Source: Prorocentrum cordatum
Lineage: Eukaryota; Sar; Dinophyceae; Prorocentrales; Prorocentraceae
NCBI GenBank assembly: GCA_963575745.1
Contig: CAUYUJ010003670.1
Location: forward strand, 433,474-497,473
Direction: 5' to 3'
Length of the DNA: 64,000 bases
In this document: piece after piece, positions 10,671 through 21,989 of the stretch
How positions within the stretch are numbered: position 1 is the stretch's first letter
How the letters are laid out: each line of letters starts with the position of its first letter
Made by a program: the position numbers and the translations under genes
Notes under the pieces: model-generated
Told to the model about the DNA's origin: nothing
Seen by the model: the letters and a program-made list of their open reading frames with translations, nothing else
Databases searched by the model: none

Positions 10671-12434
10671 AATTAGCTTGGCGAAGGACCCAACCATATG
10701 CAGTTGTGAGTAATGCTGGTGTGAGTACCGTCTTCGGTGGATCTCCCTATGGGGCCACGAACCGTTTGAGGGGTGTGCCGAAATGGGTGTGGGGGCGGCA
10801 TGCGAACGTTGCCACTGGGGCCTTCGGTGGAGCTCCTTATGGGGCCACGAAACGTGTGAGGGGTGCACCGAAGTTGGTGTGGGGGCGGCATGCGAACGCA
10901 GCCACTGGGGCCTTCGGTGGAGCTCCCTGTGGGGCCACGAAACGTGTGAGGGGTGTGCCGAAATTGGTGTGGGGGCGGCATGCGAACGCAGCCACTGGGG
11001 CCTTCGGTGGAGCTCCCTATGGTGCCACGAAACGTGTGAGGGGTGTGCCGAAATGGGTGTGGGGGCGCATGCGAACCCAGTCACTGGGGCCTTCAGTGGA
11101 AATCCCCATGGGGCCACGAAACGTGTGAGGGATGTGCCGAAATGGGTGTTGGGGAGGCATACGAACCAGGCCACTGGGGCCTTCGGTGGAGCTCCCTATG
11201 GGGCCACGAAACGTGTGAGGGGTGTGCCGAAATGGGTGGTGGGGAGGCATGCGGACCCTGCCACTGGGGCCTTCGGTGGAGCTCCCTATGGGGCCACGAA
11301 ACGTGTGAGGGGTGTGCCGAAATGGGTGGTGGGGAGGCATGCGAACCCTGCCACTGGGCCTTCGCTCTTGTGAGGCCTTCGGTGGAGCTCCCTATGGGGC
11401 CACGAAACGTGTGAGGGGTGTGCCGAAATGGGTGGTGGGGAGGCATGCGAACGGCCACTGGGGCCTTCGGTGGAGCTCCCTATGGGGCCACGAAACGTGT
11501 GAGGGGTGTGCCGAAATGGGTGGTGGGGAGGCATGCGGACCCTGCCACTGGGGCCTTCGGTGGAGCTCCCTATGGGGCCACGAAACGTGTGAGGGGTGTG
11601 CCGAAATGGGTGGTGGGGAGGCATGCGGACCCTGCCACTGGGGCCTTCGGTGGAGCTCCCTATGGGGCCACGAAACGTGTGAGGGGTGTGCCGAAATGGG
11701 TGGTGGGGAGGCATGCGAACCCTGCCACTGGGGCCTTCGGTGGAGCTCCCTATGGGGCCACGAAACGTGTGAGGGGTGTGCCGAAATGGGTGGTGGGGAG
11801 GCATGCGGACCCTGCCACTGGGGCCTTCGGTGGAGCTCCCTATGGGGCCACGAAACGTGTGAGGGGTGTGCCGAAATGGGTGGTGGGGAGGCATGCGAAC
11901 CCTGCCACTGGGGCCTTCGGTGGAGCTCCCTATGGGGCCACGAAACGTGTGAGGGGTGTGCCGAAATGGGTGGTGGGGAGGCATGCGAACCCTGCCACTG
12001 GGGCCTTCGGTGGAGCTCCCTATGGGGCCACGAAACGTGTGAGGGGTGTGCCGAAATGGGTGGTGGGGAGGCATGCGAACCCTGCCACTGGGGCCTTCGG
12101 TGGAGCTCCCTATGGGGCCACGAAACGTGTGAGGGGTGTGCCGAAATGGGTGGTGGGGAGGCATGCGAACCCTGCCACTGGGGCCTTCGGTGGAGCTCCC
12201 TATGGGGCCACGAAACGTGTGAGGGGTGTGCCGAAATGGGTGGTGGGGAGGCATGCGAACCCTGCCACTGGGACGAAACGAGGGGTGTGCCGAAATGGAG
12301 GCATGCGAGAGGGAGGAGGGGGAGGAGGAGGAGGAGGAGAGGAACGCGGGGCACCGTCTCTTCAAAACGAGGACCCAACACCACAGGATGCTTGGGAACA
12401 ACAGCAGCAGCAACACCACCAACAATAACCATTT
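10671..12434 (+). repeat. Array B: 90-bp satellite with conserved flanks
   Basis: About 17 copies of the same 90-bp unit as array A. Spacing is exactly 90 bp from 11,461 to 12,180 with only one or two base differences between neighbours. Left copies (10,730-11,160) are more diverged, and one unit (about 11,345-11,385) is rearranged. The left flank (TTAGCTTGGCGAAGGACCC) and right flank (GAGGAACGCGGGGC, CTTCAAAACGAGGACCCAAC) match array A. The near-identity in the centre points to recent homogenisation. Confidence 0.95.
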
Positions 12435-12554
12435 TAAGGTGGCTCGCTCTTATCTTCTCGCGGGTCATTCGACACGTATATCCCAAACCCTCGATACCCG
12501 CCCTCGTCGTCTTCGAACGTACTCCCTTGGGGGTATGTATGTATGTATACATAC

Positions 12555-12585
<31 letters not shown>

Positions 12586-12640
12586 TATCTCATCTGCAAC
12601 GTGTATTTCGTGCAGCTTATGAGGCAGGGGAAGAGAGGAC
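12435..12640 (+). repeat. Dispersed sequence D, copy 3, with TATG microsatellite
   Basis: GCTCGCTCTTATCTTCTCGC, CCAAACCCTCGATACCCGCC and TCATCTGCAACGTG match the copies near 4,020 and 9,985. A (GTAT)/(TA) run at 12,535-12,590 is inserted between its two halves. Confidence 0.7.
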
Positions 12641-12814
12641 GGATGGAAGGAAAGAACAAGGAGGAAGGAGGAGGATCGAACACGGGATTAGCAGGGAGCA
12701 GGCATCGAGCAGAAAACACCTGGCAGAACCAGATGGGCGGATAGGCCCTAACGGGCGGGTCGGGAAGGCGGGCCCAAGCGGCCAGGGCGAGCAGGCGGCT
12801 TTCATGAGTGATTC

Positions 12815-13210
12815 CTGCATGAATCGCGAAGAAATCTCGAGCCAGCGAAGAAAACCACAGCGAGAGCGTGATTCTTGAATGTCGAGGGCGCGGCGTCTGA
12901 ATAGATTGCGAGGGCGTCCCACGCGAGAGTGCGATTCCTGTATACATTGTGAGGACGTCCCGCGGGAAAGCGCAAATCGGGAATACATTGCGAGGACTTA
13001 TCAGGCGGGAGCCGTTGTTGTTGTAAACCAGGGGCCAGGGGCGCAGTTGGGTGACACTTCGTTTTCCTTTTCTGAAAAACCGGATGCGAGCCCTGGGAGA
13101 AGACGTACAATGGTTACCCGGCAGGGGGGATCAACAACATTGATTCTTTAGACAGGGGAATTCAACAACAACACCAACAACAGCAGCAGCAACAACAACA
13201 GCAGGCAATG
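12815..13210 (+). repeat. Repeat R, block 3, tail and CAA tract
   Basis: TGCATGAATCGCGAAGAA, GTCGAGGGCGCGGCGTCTGA and ACGTCCCACGCGAGAGTGCG match 10,200-10,350. A GGATGCGAGCCCTGGG tail and a CAACAACA/CAGCAG tract follow to 13,205. Confidence 0.65.
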
Positions 13211-13840
13211 CAAATATGCACCGCGGAAGCCCCTTTCAGCCACGCACCCCGGGTCAGTGTAAGACTGTCGGTCTCCCTCGTTTTAATGTAGCAGCAACCC
13301 ACCCTCGCGTCCCAATGCAGTCACATTCGCTCTCACTGCGCGAAGTGCTCCCCCCCCCTGGAACACGAGCGCCCCATGGACTCGCCGTGTAGGCAAGAAC
13401 TCCGTTTTCAAAGAAACCGCCCTCCACCTTCGAGCTATCCAGGGATGCAGCAAGGTTGGGCTTTGACTATCAAGGAAGTGCCCAGCGACAGCCCGCTTTG
13501 AAAAGGGAGCCGCCCGCCGTCCGCACAGCGGCTGTGCACGTATTCTCTCGGGTTGTCATGTCCAGCAGTGTATCAGGCGAGAGCACCGTTCTGACGAGGG
13601 GCCGCCGTCCCTCCGCTGAACTTTTGCGCAATGTTGCGCTTGCGGGTGGTGGGCTGTGTTTAGGCATTCTGAAGCGAGAGCCCCGTGTTGAGCTGGAACC
13701 GCCCTCCATCCGTGCCACTGTTGGATCCGTTGGACTGTGCGCGGCGCCGTTGCGTTAGCGACGTTTATGCCACCCTCCATCCGTGCATCCGTTGAACAGT
13801 CTGTTTCGCTTTGGGATTGTATACTGATAGGAGGTCTCGA
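13211..13840 (+). repeat. Degenerate repeat with CCGCCCTCCATCCGTGC words
   Basis: Variants of GCCGCCCTCCATCCGTGC recur near 13,420, 13,500, 13,600, 13,705 and 13,770, with TTGAAAAG/GCGAGAGC words between. No coding evidence. Confidence 0.5.
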
Positions 13841-13909
13841 GCGACACGCCCAGCCTGGTCTACAGACACGCATGGTGGTGCGACAGGGAGAAGTTCTTTG
13901 AGGAACGAC

Positions 13910-14000
13910 GGAGAAGGGGGAGGGGTATGATGATGATGAGGAGGAGGAGGTGGAGGAGGAGGTGGATGAGGAGGAGGAGGAGGGGGAGGACTGATGAGAT
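13910..14000 (+). repeat. GGA/GAT tract
   Basis: Short purine-rich tract of GGA with GAT at its left. Confidence 0.85.
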
Positions 14001-14474
14001 GGGCAGAAGGGGCGTGGGGGACCGGAATTAGGCGGAACACGTGGCAGGTAGGAGGCCGTGGGTGTCACGTCCTGTTGGTGACCCTCTGGGGGAGCCGAGC
14101 GGCTTACCGGTAGTCCGGTGCTGACGAATCTGGCCGGCTGGCGAAGGGCTGGGCGCCGAGGATGGACACGCCCGATGGCCATCGGCGTTGCCACGCGTCG
14201 GTGATGGCGGCCGGGCTCATTTCAGCAAGGGGCCCCACTTCTGGATAGAAGGAGGCTCCAGCAAGGGGCTCGCCTTCTGGATCGAAGGAGTTGAAGTCTC
14301 TTCCCCTGCGGAACGCGGCGGAAGGCCAGCGGGCTGGCGGAGGCCAAACAGAGGCGGCTCCGCTGGCGGAGGCCTGTCCAAAAGATGCCCGCTCTTGTGG
14401 AGCCAGTGCTCCTGGAGCGCGCCATGTGGTGGGGTGAACATCCTGGAGAGGCCTGGGGGGTTTGGCTGGGTGGA

Positions 14475-14600
14475 AGGGGGAGGAGGAGGAGGAGGGAGGA
14501 GGAGGAGGAGGAGGAGGAGGAGGAGGAGGAGGAGGAGGAGGAGGAGGAGGAGGAGGGAGGAGGAGGAGGAGGAGGAGGAGGAGGAGGAGGAGGAGCTGTG
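14475..14600 (+). repeat. GGA trinucleotide tract
   Basis: Nearly pure GGA with single-base slips that change the phase. The basic, acidic and Gly-rich frames here are artefacts. Confidence 0.95.
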
Positions 14601-14726
14601 TGCGCTCCGAGTGCTCGGGGTGGGCGGGCACGTCGCGGGCCCTGGGCAGGGCTGCGGCTCCACGAGCCAGGGCACCGCTGCCGCAGCTCGCAGGGGCCAA
14701 AAGCAAGGGCGCCCTCGAGGGCGCGA

Positions 14727-14856
14727 AGTTATTCGCGCTTCGCGCTTCGCGGTTCGGCTCCGATTCCTCCTCATCCTCCTCTTCTCCCCTTGGAGGCGGC
14801 GCGAGAGCGCGAAGTTATTCGCACTTCGCGCTTCGCGCGGCGCGAAGCGCGAAGCT
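14727..14856. repeat. GCGAAGTTATTCGC repeats with 31-nt perfect palindrome
   Basis: GCGCGAAGTTATTCGC(G/A)CTTCGCGCTTCGCG occurs at 14,727 and 14,808. The second copy ends in a perfect inverted repeat, 14,824-14,838 and 14,840-14,854 around a single base. Confidence 0.85.
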
Positions 14857-15109
14857 GGGAGCCCTTGCAAAAGTCAGGCGCCCACATTGCATTGCGCTCG
14901 GCTTTCGCACGTCCAGCTGCCTGCGGCAAGCCCCAACACCGCGCAATCTCGCAGCATCGAGATCCTTGCAGGATGTTTCTGCTCGGCTCCCCCGAGAAGA
15001 CTTGGCAGAGCGTGAGAGCAGCTCGGGGCTGTCTGTCAGGCAGCGCTACGACGCTGTGGTACGATCGTGTTGCCTGTAGGTCGCGACTGGCTCTGCGTGG
15101 CTAATTCTT

Positions 15110-15535
15110 TGCCTCCGGACTTTGTGGAGGCTTCGTGAGGGCCACTTTGGGACTTCGTTGGGGGCCTGGGGGCTTATTGGGCCCCCTCGGAGGCCTCTTG
15201 GGGGGCTTGTGGGGGGCAAGCTCGCCCGAATATGATCGGTTGAATCATCTAGGGGCCGTCTGCGCGTGTTTTGGAGCCCTCTTGGGGCATCCTGGGGATA
15301 TCTTATGCAGCACTCTTGCCGTCTTGAGGCCCTGTTGGGCCGTCTTGGGTGGCTTCTTGGGGCTCTCTGAAGCTTCCCCGAGCCCAGCTTAGGTCGAAAA
15401 GCTTTGTTAGAAGGAGGGGGATGAGGAGGATGAGAAGGAAGCAAAGCGAAGAGGAGGAGGAGGAGGACCAGCAGCAGCAGCAGCAATAGAAGGAGCAACG
15501 CGGAGCAGGAGGAGGAGGAGGAGCAAGGCACCGTT
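15110..15535 (+). repeat. CTTGGGGC-type low-complexity block followed by GGA
   Basis: TTGGGGGC, CTCTTGGGGC and TCTTGGG words every 8-15 bases up to 15,395, then GGATGAGGA, GAGGAGGA and CAGCAGCAG. The 45,455-46,210 region has the same two components side by side. Confidence 0.7.
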
Positions 15536-15539
15536 CCTG

Positions 15540-16429
15540 CATGATTGGAGCCTATCTGTCCTGAGGTGCGCAGCATCGGCGAACGGACGAGGATCCGACG
15601 GTTACCACCAGGTGCAAAGGGTTTTGAGAGGGGAGCGCCCACACCATTCCTTACAGACCTTTCTGTGGATCCTGCGCCCGTCGCCTGCCGGCCCGCATGG
15701 CACTGGGCTTTGCTGACGCCGTGAGAGTCGGCGGCCAGCGAGGGTGGGAAGTGAGAAAGAGGCTGCCCTCACAGAAGGCGGCGGGGCTTCTCAGAACCCT
15801 CGGGCCTGCTGAGAACCTTTTGTGGTGTCTCCGGAGAGGGCCCGCTCCCCCCCACTTCCCCCGAGGCTGGCCGCCGAGAGAAGGCTGCCCTGCGACCGGG
15901 TGCGCGCGGCACGCATTGGGGGGGGGGGTCTGGGGCGAGGCCGGGGCCCGAGCAGCAAGGCAGGCCTGCCGCCTTCCTGGGCCCCATGGGGCGGGGGCGG
16001 GGGCTGCCAGCGGGCACAGGTGGTGCCGGCACAGGTGCCCTCATCGTGGATGTTCTGGCCTCGGCCTGGGTTCGCCTGCTCTCTTCGATGGCAAGACAAG
16101 CACCCGCTCTTTCTTTCAGTCCCATGGTGCTAAGCATGGAAAGCAGGGTTGAGCGTGAGTTTCAGCGCGGCTAGCCATACAGCATTTCGGTCTGTGTGGG
16201 ACCGGCTGCCCTTCCCGCGTCTTATCATCAAAGCTACATTGATTGACATATTCAGACGTGTACACATATATATATATATGTATGTACAGATATAGATGTG
16301 TTTGTCAGCGTGGACCCCCCTTAAGCAGTGTGTTTTGATTCGTATACGTCGTGCCACCTATGTGGTGCAATATTTGTTGGTGCACTGGTTGTGGTGTAAT
16401 CTATGTTGTGCAATTGGTTATACCCATGA
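15540..16429. other. Low-copy spacer, no recognised gene
   Basis: Contains a GGCTTCTCAGAACC/GCTGAGAACC pair near 15,782-15,818 that resembles the foldback ends at 47 kb, G tracts near 15,920 and a short TA/TATG run at 16,264-16,290. No domain recognised. Confidence 0.4.
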
Positions 16430-17114
16430 TTTGACACATCCAATGCTCTTGCAAGCATCCCACCCACCCACCCGCAACTTGGTTTGCAAAACCTCTTGAG
16501 ACCGTGACGGTAGGTACCAAATGGCACTTGGCAACGACACCGACGCCGACGACAACAGCGACTTCGACGACGCCGACGACGACGCCGACGACGACGACGT
16601 CAACACGAGCGACGTCTCCGATGACTTCGACGACGACGACAACGACGACGACGATGACGCCGCCGACGACGACGACGACGATGACGCCGACGACGACGAC
16701 GATGACGACGCCGACGACGACGACGCCGACGACGACGTCGACGACGAGGACGACGATAACGGCGACGACGACGATGCCGACGACGACGACGTCGTCGACG
16801 ACGACGACGACGTCGCCAGCGAAGACGACGACGACGACGAGGGAGGAGGGAGGACGACGACGGCGACAACGACGACGACGACGAGGGAGGAGGGAGGACG
16901 GCGACGGCGCGAACGACGAAGAAGGAGGGAGGACGGCGACGCCGACGACGACAACGACGACGACGCCGACGAAATAGGAGGGACGACGACGAGACGCCGA
17001 CGACGGACGACGACGACGACGAAGGAGGAGGAAGGACGACCACGGCGACAACGACGACGGAAACGACCACGACGCCAAAGAGGACGACGACTACGACGAC
17101 GAGGAATGACAGAG

Positions 17115-17149
<35 letters not shown>

Positions 17150-18399
17150 GGGAGGAGGGAGGACGGCGACGACGACGACGACGACGCAAGAGCGCGCGCG
17201 CACGCTTTTGTTGAAAGTCCGTGTTGCGAAACCTTGTGTTTTTGTATGTTTTTGGGCACTCGATTTTGAAATCCTTCCGAAACCGAAGGTGTTTTAAGGA
17301 TGTCGGCATGCGCGCGGGACGACGCGCGCGTGCGCACTTCGTCCCATTTGTTGCAGAGAATTCTCGCAACGGCACGCGCGCCTTGGGCGTTCGAAATATT
17401 TCGACATGCGCGCGCGCGAAGCCCGCTCGGTAGCATATCTTGAAACCATGTAAAAGCCTATGGTTTTCTTTAGACATTGCAGCAGCGCGCGTATATAAGT
17501 TTTTTAGCACATCAGTGTTGCGAAACCTTTTGTTTTTGTATGTTTTGTTGGAAACTCGATTTTGAAACCCTTCCGAAACCAACGGTTGTTGAAGGATTTT
17601 GGCATGCGCGCGCGACGACGCGCGCGTGTGCACTACGTTTCATTCTTTGCAAGGGGTTCTTGAAGACTTATGATTGCTGATAAACGAGAGTGTGCGCATC
17701 GTATTTTTTTTTGCGGAGGATGGCGGGGGGGGGGCGATACCGGTTTGGCTGGGATAGTATGAGGCATAATGATATGCAAATTGCAATACGAAAAGGTGAC
17801 CCGTTAATTCCTGGGGGGGGGAGTCGAGTTTATTTTTAACAGATCGGAGAATTCATGTTGTGCAGTCAATGTGTTACACTTTGTGTGGTGCAGTTTCTTT
17901 AGAAGAATTTGAAGTTGCCAATTCCCATCCACCCAGCCGCAAATAGGTTTGCAGAACCTGTGCGGCGCCCGTTGCGATGGCTGCTTGACACTGGCTGGCG
18001 TATCTGTGAGGCCGCGCTGGCGCGCGCAAGCTCGCAGAGCGGCCAACTAGTTTGGCGCAGCCGACGCGGACGCGGTGGCGCTGACCGATGGGGGTTTCCC
18101 AGCGTGTCTCACGGGCCGCGCTGGCGCGCGGGCGGTTTAGTGGGGGTCGTTGATTCGGGCGGGCGCGGTATCATGGTGATGTCGACAAGGGCGGAAACGA
18201 TGAGGATAGTAGCGATGATGGTGACGATGATGGCGATGACGACGGCAACGCCCATGACGGCGCCGATGGTGGTCACGTTGATGACGATGATGATGTCCAT
18301 GTATCGCCGAGGAAGGTTCTTGGGGGGTTCGACCTGCGCGCGCGGCCTACGCGCCGATTGGGGCGAACGCTCATTAATTGTCCATGGGCTCGGGGCTGA
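16430..18399 (+). repeat. Higher-order repeat, left block
   Basis: Members of a ~1.2-kb unit. Head: GACACATCCAATGCTCTTGC and CCACCCACCCGCAACTTGG (16,434 and, variant, 17,925). Middle: a GAC or GATGAT-rich part, then GTTGCGAAACC, GGGCACTCGATTTTGAAA and GGCATGCGCGCG(C/G)GACGACGCGCGCG (17,220-17,340 and 17,515-17,630). Tail: GGGGCGATACCGGTTTGGCT and GAGTTTATTTTTAACAG (17,735-17,845). The middle GAC part is expanded here. Confidence 0.8.
16535..17190 (+). repeat. GAC/ACG trinucleotide array inside the higher-order repeat
   Basis: About 650 bp of GACGACGAC with GCC, GTC and GGAGGGAGGAC interruptions. It occupies the position where other members of the unit have only a short GATGATGGTGACGATG stretch, so it looks like a local expansion. 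Asp- and Thr-rich frames are artefacts. Confidence 0.9.
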
Positions 18400-19550
18400 A
18401 ATTTAGTTCAGCGGTGCGGATTGTTGTTGCGTTCTTGCGTGTTTGCCTTGTTGTTGGGCAGTTATTTCTAAATCGGAAGTCAAGTCCTTCGGGATTGGGT
18501 CCAGACCGCCAGGAATCCACGCCATGAAAAGATCAGAACGTCGGGGTCAAAGGACGGCGCTGCTGCAGGGACCCTCGGCGCCCGCGAGGACCCAATCTTG
18601 GCTGAGCATTGCAAATCTTGGCCAATTCCGGCCCAAAACATTTTTTTCACCAGGGTCGCGCCGCCCCTTGGGCCCCAACCTCGCCCAGGACAGCCCCCCC
18701 CCCTCTGGCAGCCAGCCTCCCATCCAGAGTCGGTGCGCACGCAAAGGGGTTCAGCGCAAACGGGGCTCAGTCAGAACGCCAGACCCTGCAGGATCCTGCG
18801 ACGCCGGAGTTTGGCCGAGTCGGGTCTTGGAGCCGCCCCCGACCCTGGAGGAGGCCTTACATGTTGGCCGAGCCAGGTTTGGGAGGCCCCCACAACAAAA
18901 CGTACAGCGCATTTTGCCAAAATTTCGGAGGCTTAGAGGTTGACACCAGCACCAACATCGGCTGTGTGCTTCCACCGAGGGAAGATGATCCCGATCTCGG
19001 TGATGAAGGTCATATTCGGGCTTCCCACGTGGCCGAAAGAGTACCCCCATCACCAGCATGGAGCATCATTTTCCCTGGATGGACCCACGCCCCTGCTTTC
19101 GTGTTTGTGCTCATTTTCAAGCATCCAAACATTGTGAAAGAGCTCAGGTTGCGCTGGTCCCGGTTCCCAGACCCCCGACGTCATGTTTGTTGTCGTAACG
19201 TCGACAAGTCTCGACTTCTTTCCTGGGGCCAGTTTTTCATCCTGGGTCGTTTCTTGACGATCCCGAGGCCCGGTAGGGACGCCGAAAACAGCGAAAAACC
19301 CTCCGCCGTGATTTCTTCATGACTCAAGGGGGTCTGGGTCTATCCACGCCCGACAGAGGCCCGCTCGCCCGCCCGGCCCCGCGCGTAGACGACGGCGGTG
19401 AGGCCGGCGGGCGGGCGCGCGCCTGGGGGCATGCGCGCGGCCCCGCCTGGCTCTTGTCCCGCGCCGCGGCAGGGCCGGCCCAGGCCTGCCGGCGGGCCGC
19501 GCGCCCACGGGGGCCGCGGGGGTGCCAAGCTGAGGGCCTCCCGACGACGA

Positions 19551-19602
<52 letters not shown>

Positions 19603-19899
19603 CGCATGCATCCTGGTGCTCTGCCAGCGTCCGAAGGGCCCAGCCCCCATCCGCGATCGCTCGGAGACCTCCAACGCTCGGGGGTTGCTAAAGGTGCCCC
19701 TGGCCCAAAACGCCCCCAGCTTCTCGCTCAATTTTGGACCCCCTGGGGCCCTCTGAGCCTCGTGAGCGGTGCTCTGGAGGCCTTGGAAATCGTGGGGGCT
19801 CCTTGGGCCAGGGGCACTTCTAGCAACACCTGGAGAGGGCAAGAGGTCATGAGAATGCTGCTCGAGAAGTGATGAGAGCCTGCATAAGCAGAAACTTTC

Positions 19900-20008
19900 G
19901 GAGTTCCGCGCGGATTTCTTGGATCGGTGGTGGGCCCCCCGTGGCGGCGCCTCCGGCGCCGCCCATGGCCCGGTCCAGCGAGGATCCAAGACGTCCGCGC
20001 GGACCTCC
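19900..20008. repeat. Foldback element F1
   Basis: Left arm from GGAGTTCCGCGCGGAT, right arm ending in GTCCGCGCGGACCTCC; arms of about 50 bp match at roughly 80-85% in inverted orientation. The centre is a perfect 9-bp hairpin (19,943-19,951 with 19,955-19,963). No coding sequence inside. Confidence 0.8.
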
Positions 20009-20768
20009 AAGCGTTTTTTTTTCACAGGTTTTCTTTTTTAGAGACGTTCGAACCTTCTCTAGGTGTCCAGGAATTCCCATAGATCCGAATGTTCCGCGCA
20101 GGATGCAAAAGCGAGGGCCTCCAGATACGTCTAGGAACTCCTGGAGCGTATCCTGAGCTCATTTCATCATGACATTGCCGCCCAAGTCAAGCAGTGACGA
20201 AGCGTCCTGACCTGCCCATAATTAGGCCCACCAGGGCATGTTCTGGGAGCAATTGGTGGGTTGCACGAGACGTTCTAACCAATGCTGGCCGAGACGGTCT
20301 TTGTTAACCCATCGGCTCTATGCTATACGAACGTGGGTTTTGTTATTATGACAGTCTGTTGTTCTAAGGTCACTTCGTAGTAGGCCTATATGAATGCCAG
20401 GGTGGTCGGTCCCTGCTCAAGGGCGGGATGGGAGGAGGGGACGGGTCGGCTTCATTTAGGAGCCGCCAATCGCCGGCGTGACCTTGGGGAGCGGGGGGGG
20501 GGCTTGGCCGACCCCCGAGCGCAGGCCGCTATTGCCTTATCGCACGCAGCGATGGAGCAAGCCGCGCATCAAAGGGCATTTTTGCTTACGGTCGCTCGCG
20601 GAGGGGAGGCTATTTCGTTCTCAGCCTGAGTGTTTTCGCCTGGTTTCGGGACCTGGGACCCTCACATACCGATCAGGTTCGAGAGATGCTGCAGAAGACG
20701 GGGTCCAGAGTGCGGGCAGGTCTTGTGTCGATATCCGCTGCTTCTTGCAGTGTCGGGTTCCCTTCCCC

Positions 20769-20856
20769 AGAAGCCAGAGGCGCGGTGGATCTGGATAAAC
20801 ATCTGGCTCCTAGAGGCTAGATGTTTTATTCATATCCACTGCGCCTTGGCCTTCTG
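20769..20856. repeat. Foldback element F2
   Basis: Two ~44-bp arms in inverted orientation, about 80% matched with one gap, meeting at CCTAGAGG. The right arm read on minus contains GCAGTGGATATG, also present in the arms of the hairpin at 31,981-32,150. Confidence 0.75.
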
Positions 20857-21989
20857 GCGCCCCTTACAAGAAAGTCCAGGTCGCAGTAGATCTGGATATC
20901 TAGCTTCCCCGCGCAGATCTCCCGTCGTGGTTTCTCGCGATGTTGTGGAAATGTCCGTGACGCCGGATTTCGGGGGAGCGGGAATTTGGCGTCCCTGGAG
21001 CGACTGGGTTTTCCGTGTTTTGTCATGCGCTTGTTCATGGATCTATTTCGTGTAAGGTTTGCTCTGGCACACACGTGCAGGATCTTCACGGTCTGGGTGT
21101 GCTCCAGCGCCCGCGGCTTTCCCCCACCCCCGCGCCTTTTCTTTTGTTCCCTTGTGCCCAGTTCGGCTCCCACCGCTTCTTGGATTCAAGCTGCCGCTGA
21201 CAACAACTGCTCATGGATCCCCCCCCTTTCCGCCCTGGACCCGTGCGGGTCGGTCTGCGGCGCTGCCAGGAACCCAGCCGCCTCTGGCAGCTCCCCCGGG
21301 AGAAGAACCCCGTGCACACGAAGTTCAGTCTCGTGGAGCCGAGCCCTACCTCCATCTCCATCCCCATCCCGATCCCCACCATCCCACCACGCTAGCTGGG
21401 GAAATACCTTTCTACAGTCGAAGGGAGCCTGTTTCCCCATCTAGGGGGGTAAATCGGCCAGTGGGGACCAGGCCACGCCCGGGGGGATAGGGATCCGTTA
21501 AGCGATACTCAGGAGCATCGCGTCCGAGCGACGGCGAGGGGAGGGGAGCCCGGACACCCGTTGTCTCGAACAGGTCGTGACGGCTGATTCGCAAAACGTT
21601 GTGTTCCTGAGATGGGGTTTCGGCAGGTCTGGAGAGGCCCGTGTCGTGACCAAGGCGTGGCATCGGAGTTCTGGGGGAGGGGGAGAAGGGATACGAAGGT
21701 CTGGGACATGCTCAAAATCCGCATCCATGGGCCCAGCGTTGCCAGGAAGCGTCTGTTCCGCGCGTCGCATGGCTGGGCTGGGCAAGAGCTGGACACACGT
21801 GTGACAGCACGTGTTTCCAGTAAATACTCGGCCCTCGTTTTGGGGCACGATGGCCCTCCGCATGCGGGTGATGCCCGACATACTGATCGATTTCCACCGC
21901 GTTCGGGATGCCGGGCCTAACTTTTTGGGGGGGGCTGAGGGGTTGCTGTATGTGGCTGGATGCTGTTTAGGATGTTGATCACATCTGGG

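Larger units (their letters stand above)
18400..21989. other. Low-copy DNA with two foldback elements
   Basis: No convincing exon. A 237-codon open frame (18,609-19,322, plus) shows no motif I know. A short GAC tract lies at 19,550-19,606. Foldback elements at 19,900-20,008 and 20,769-20,856 are listed separately. Confidence 0.4.
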
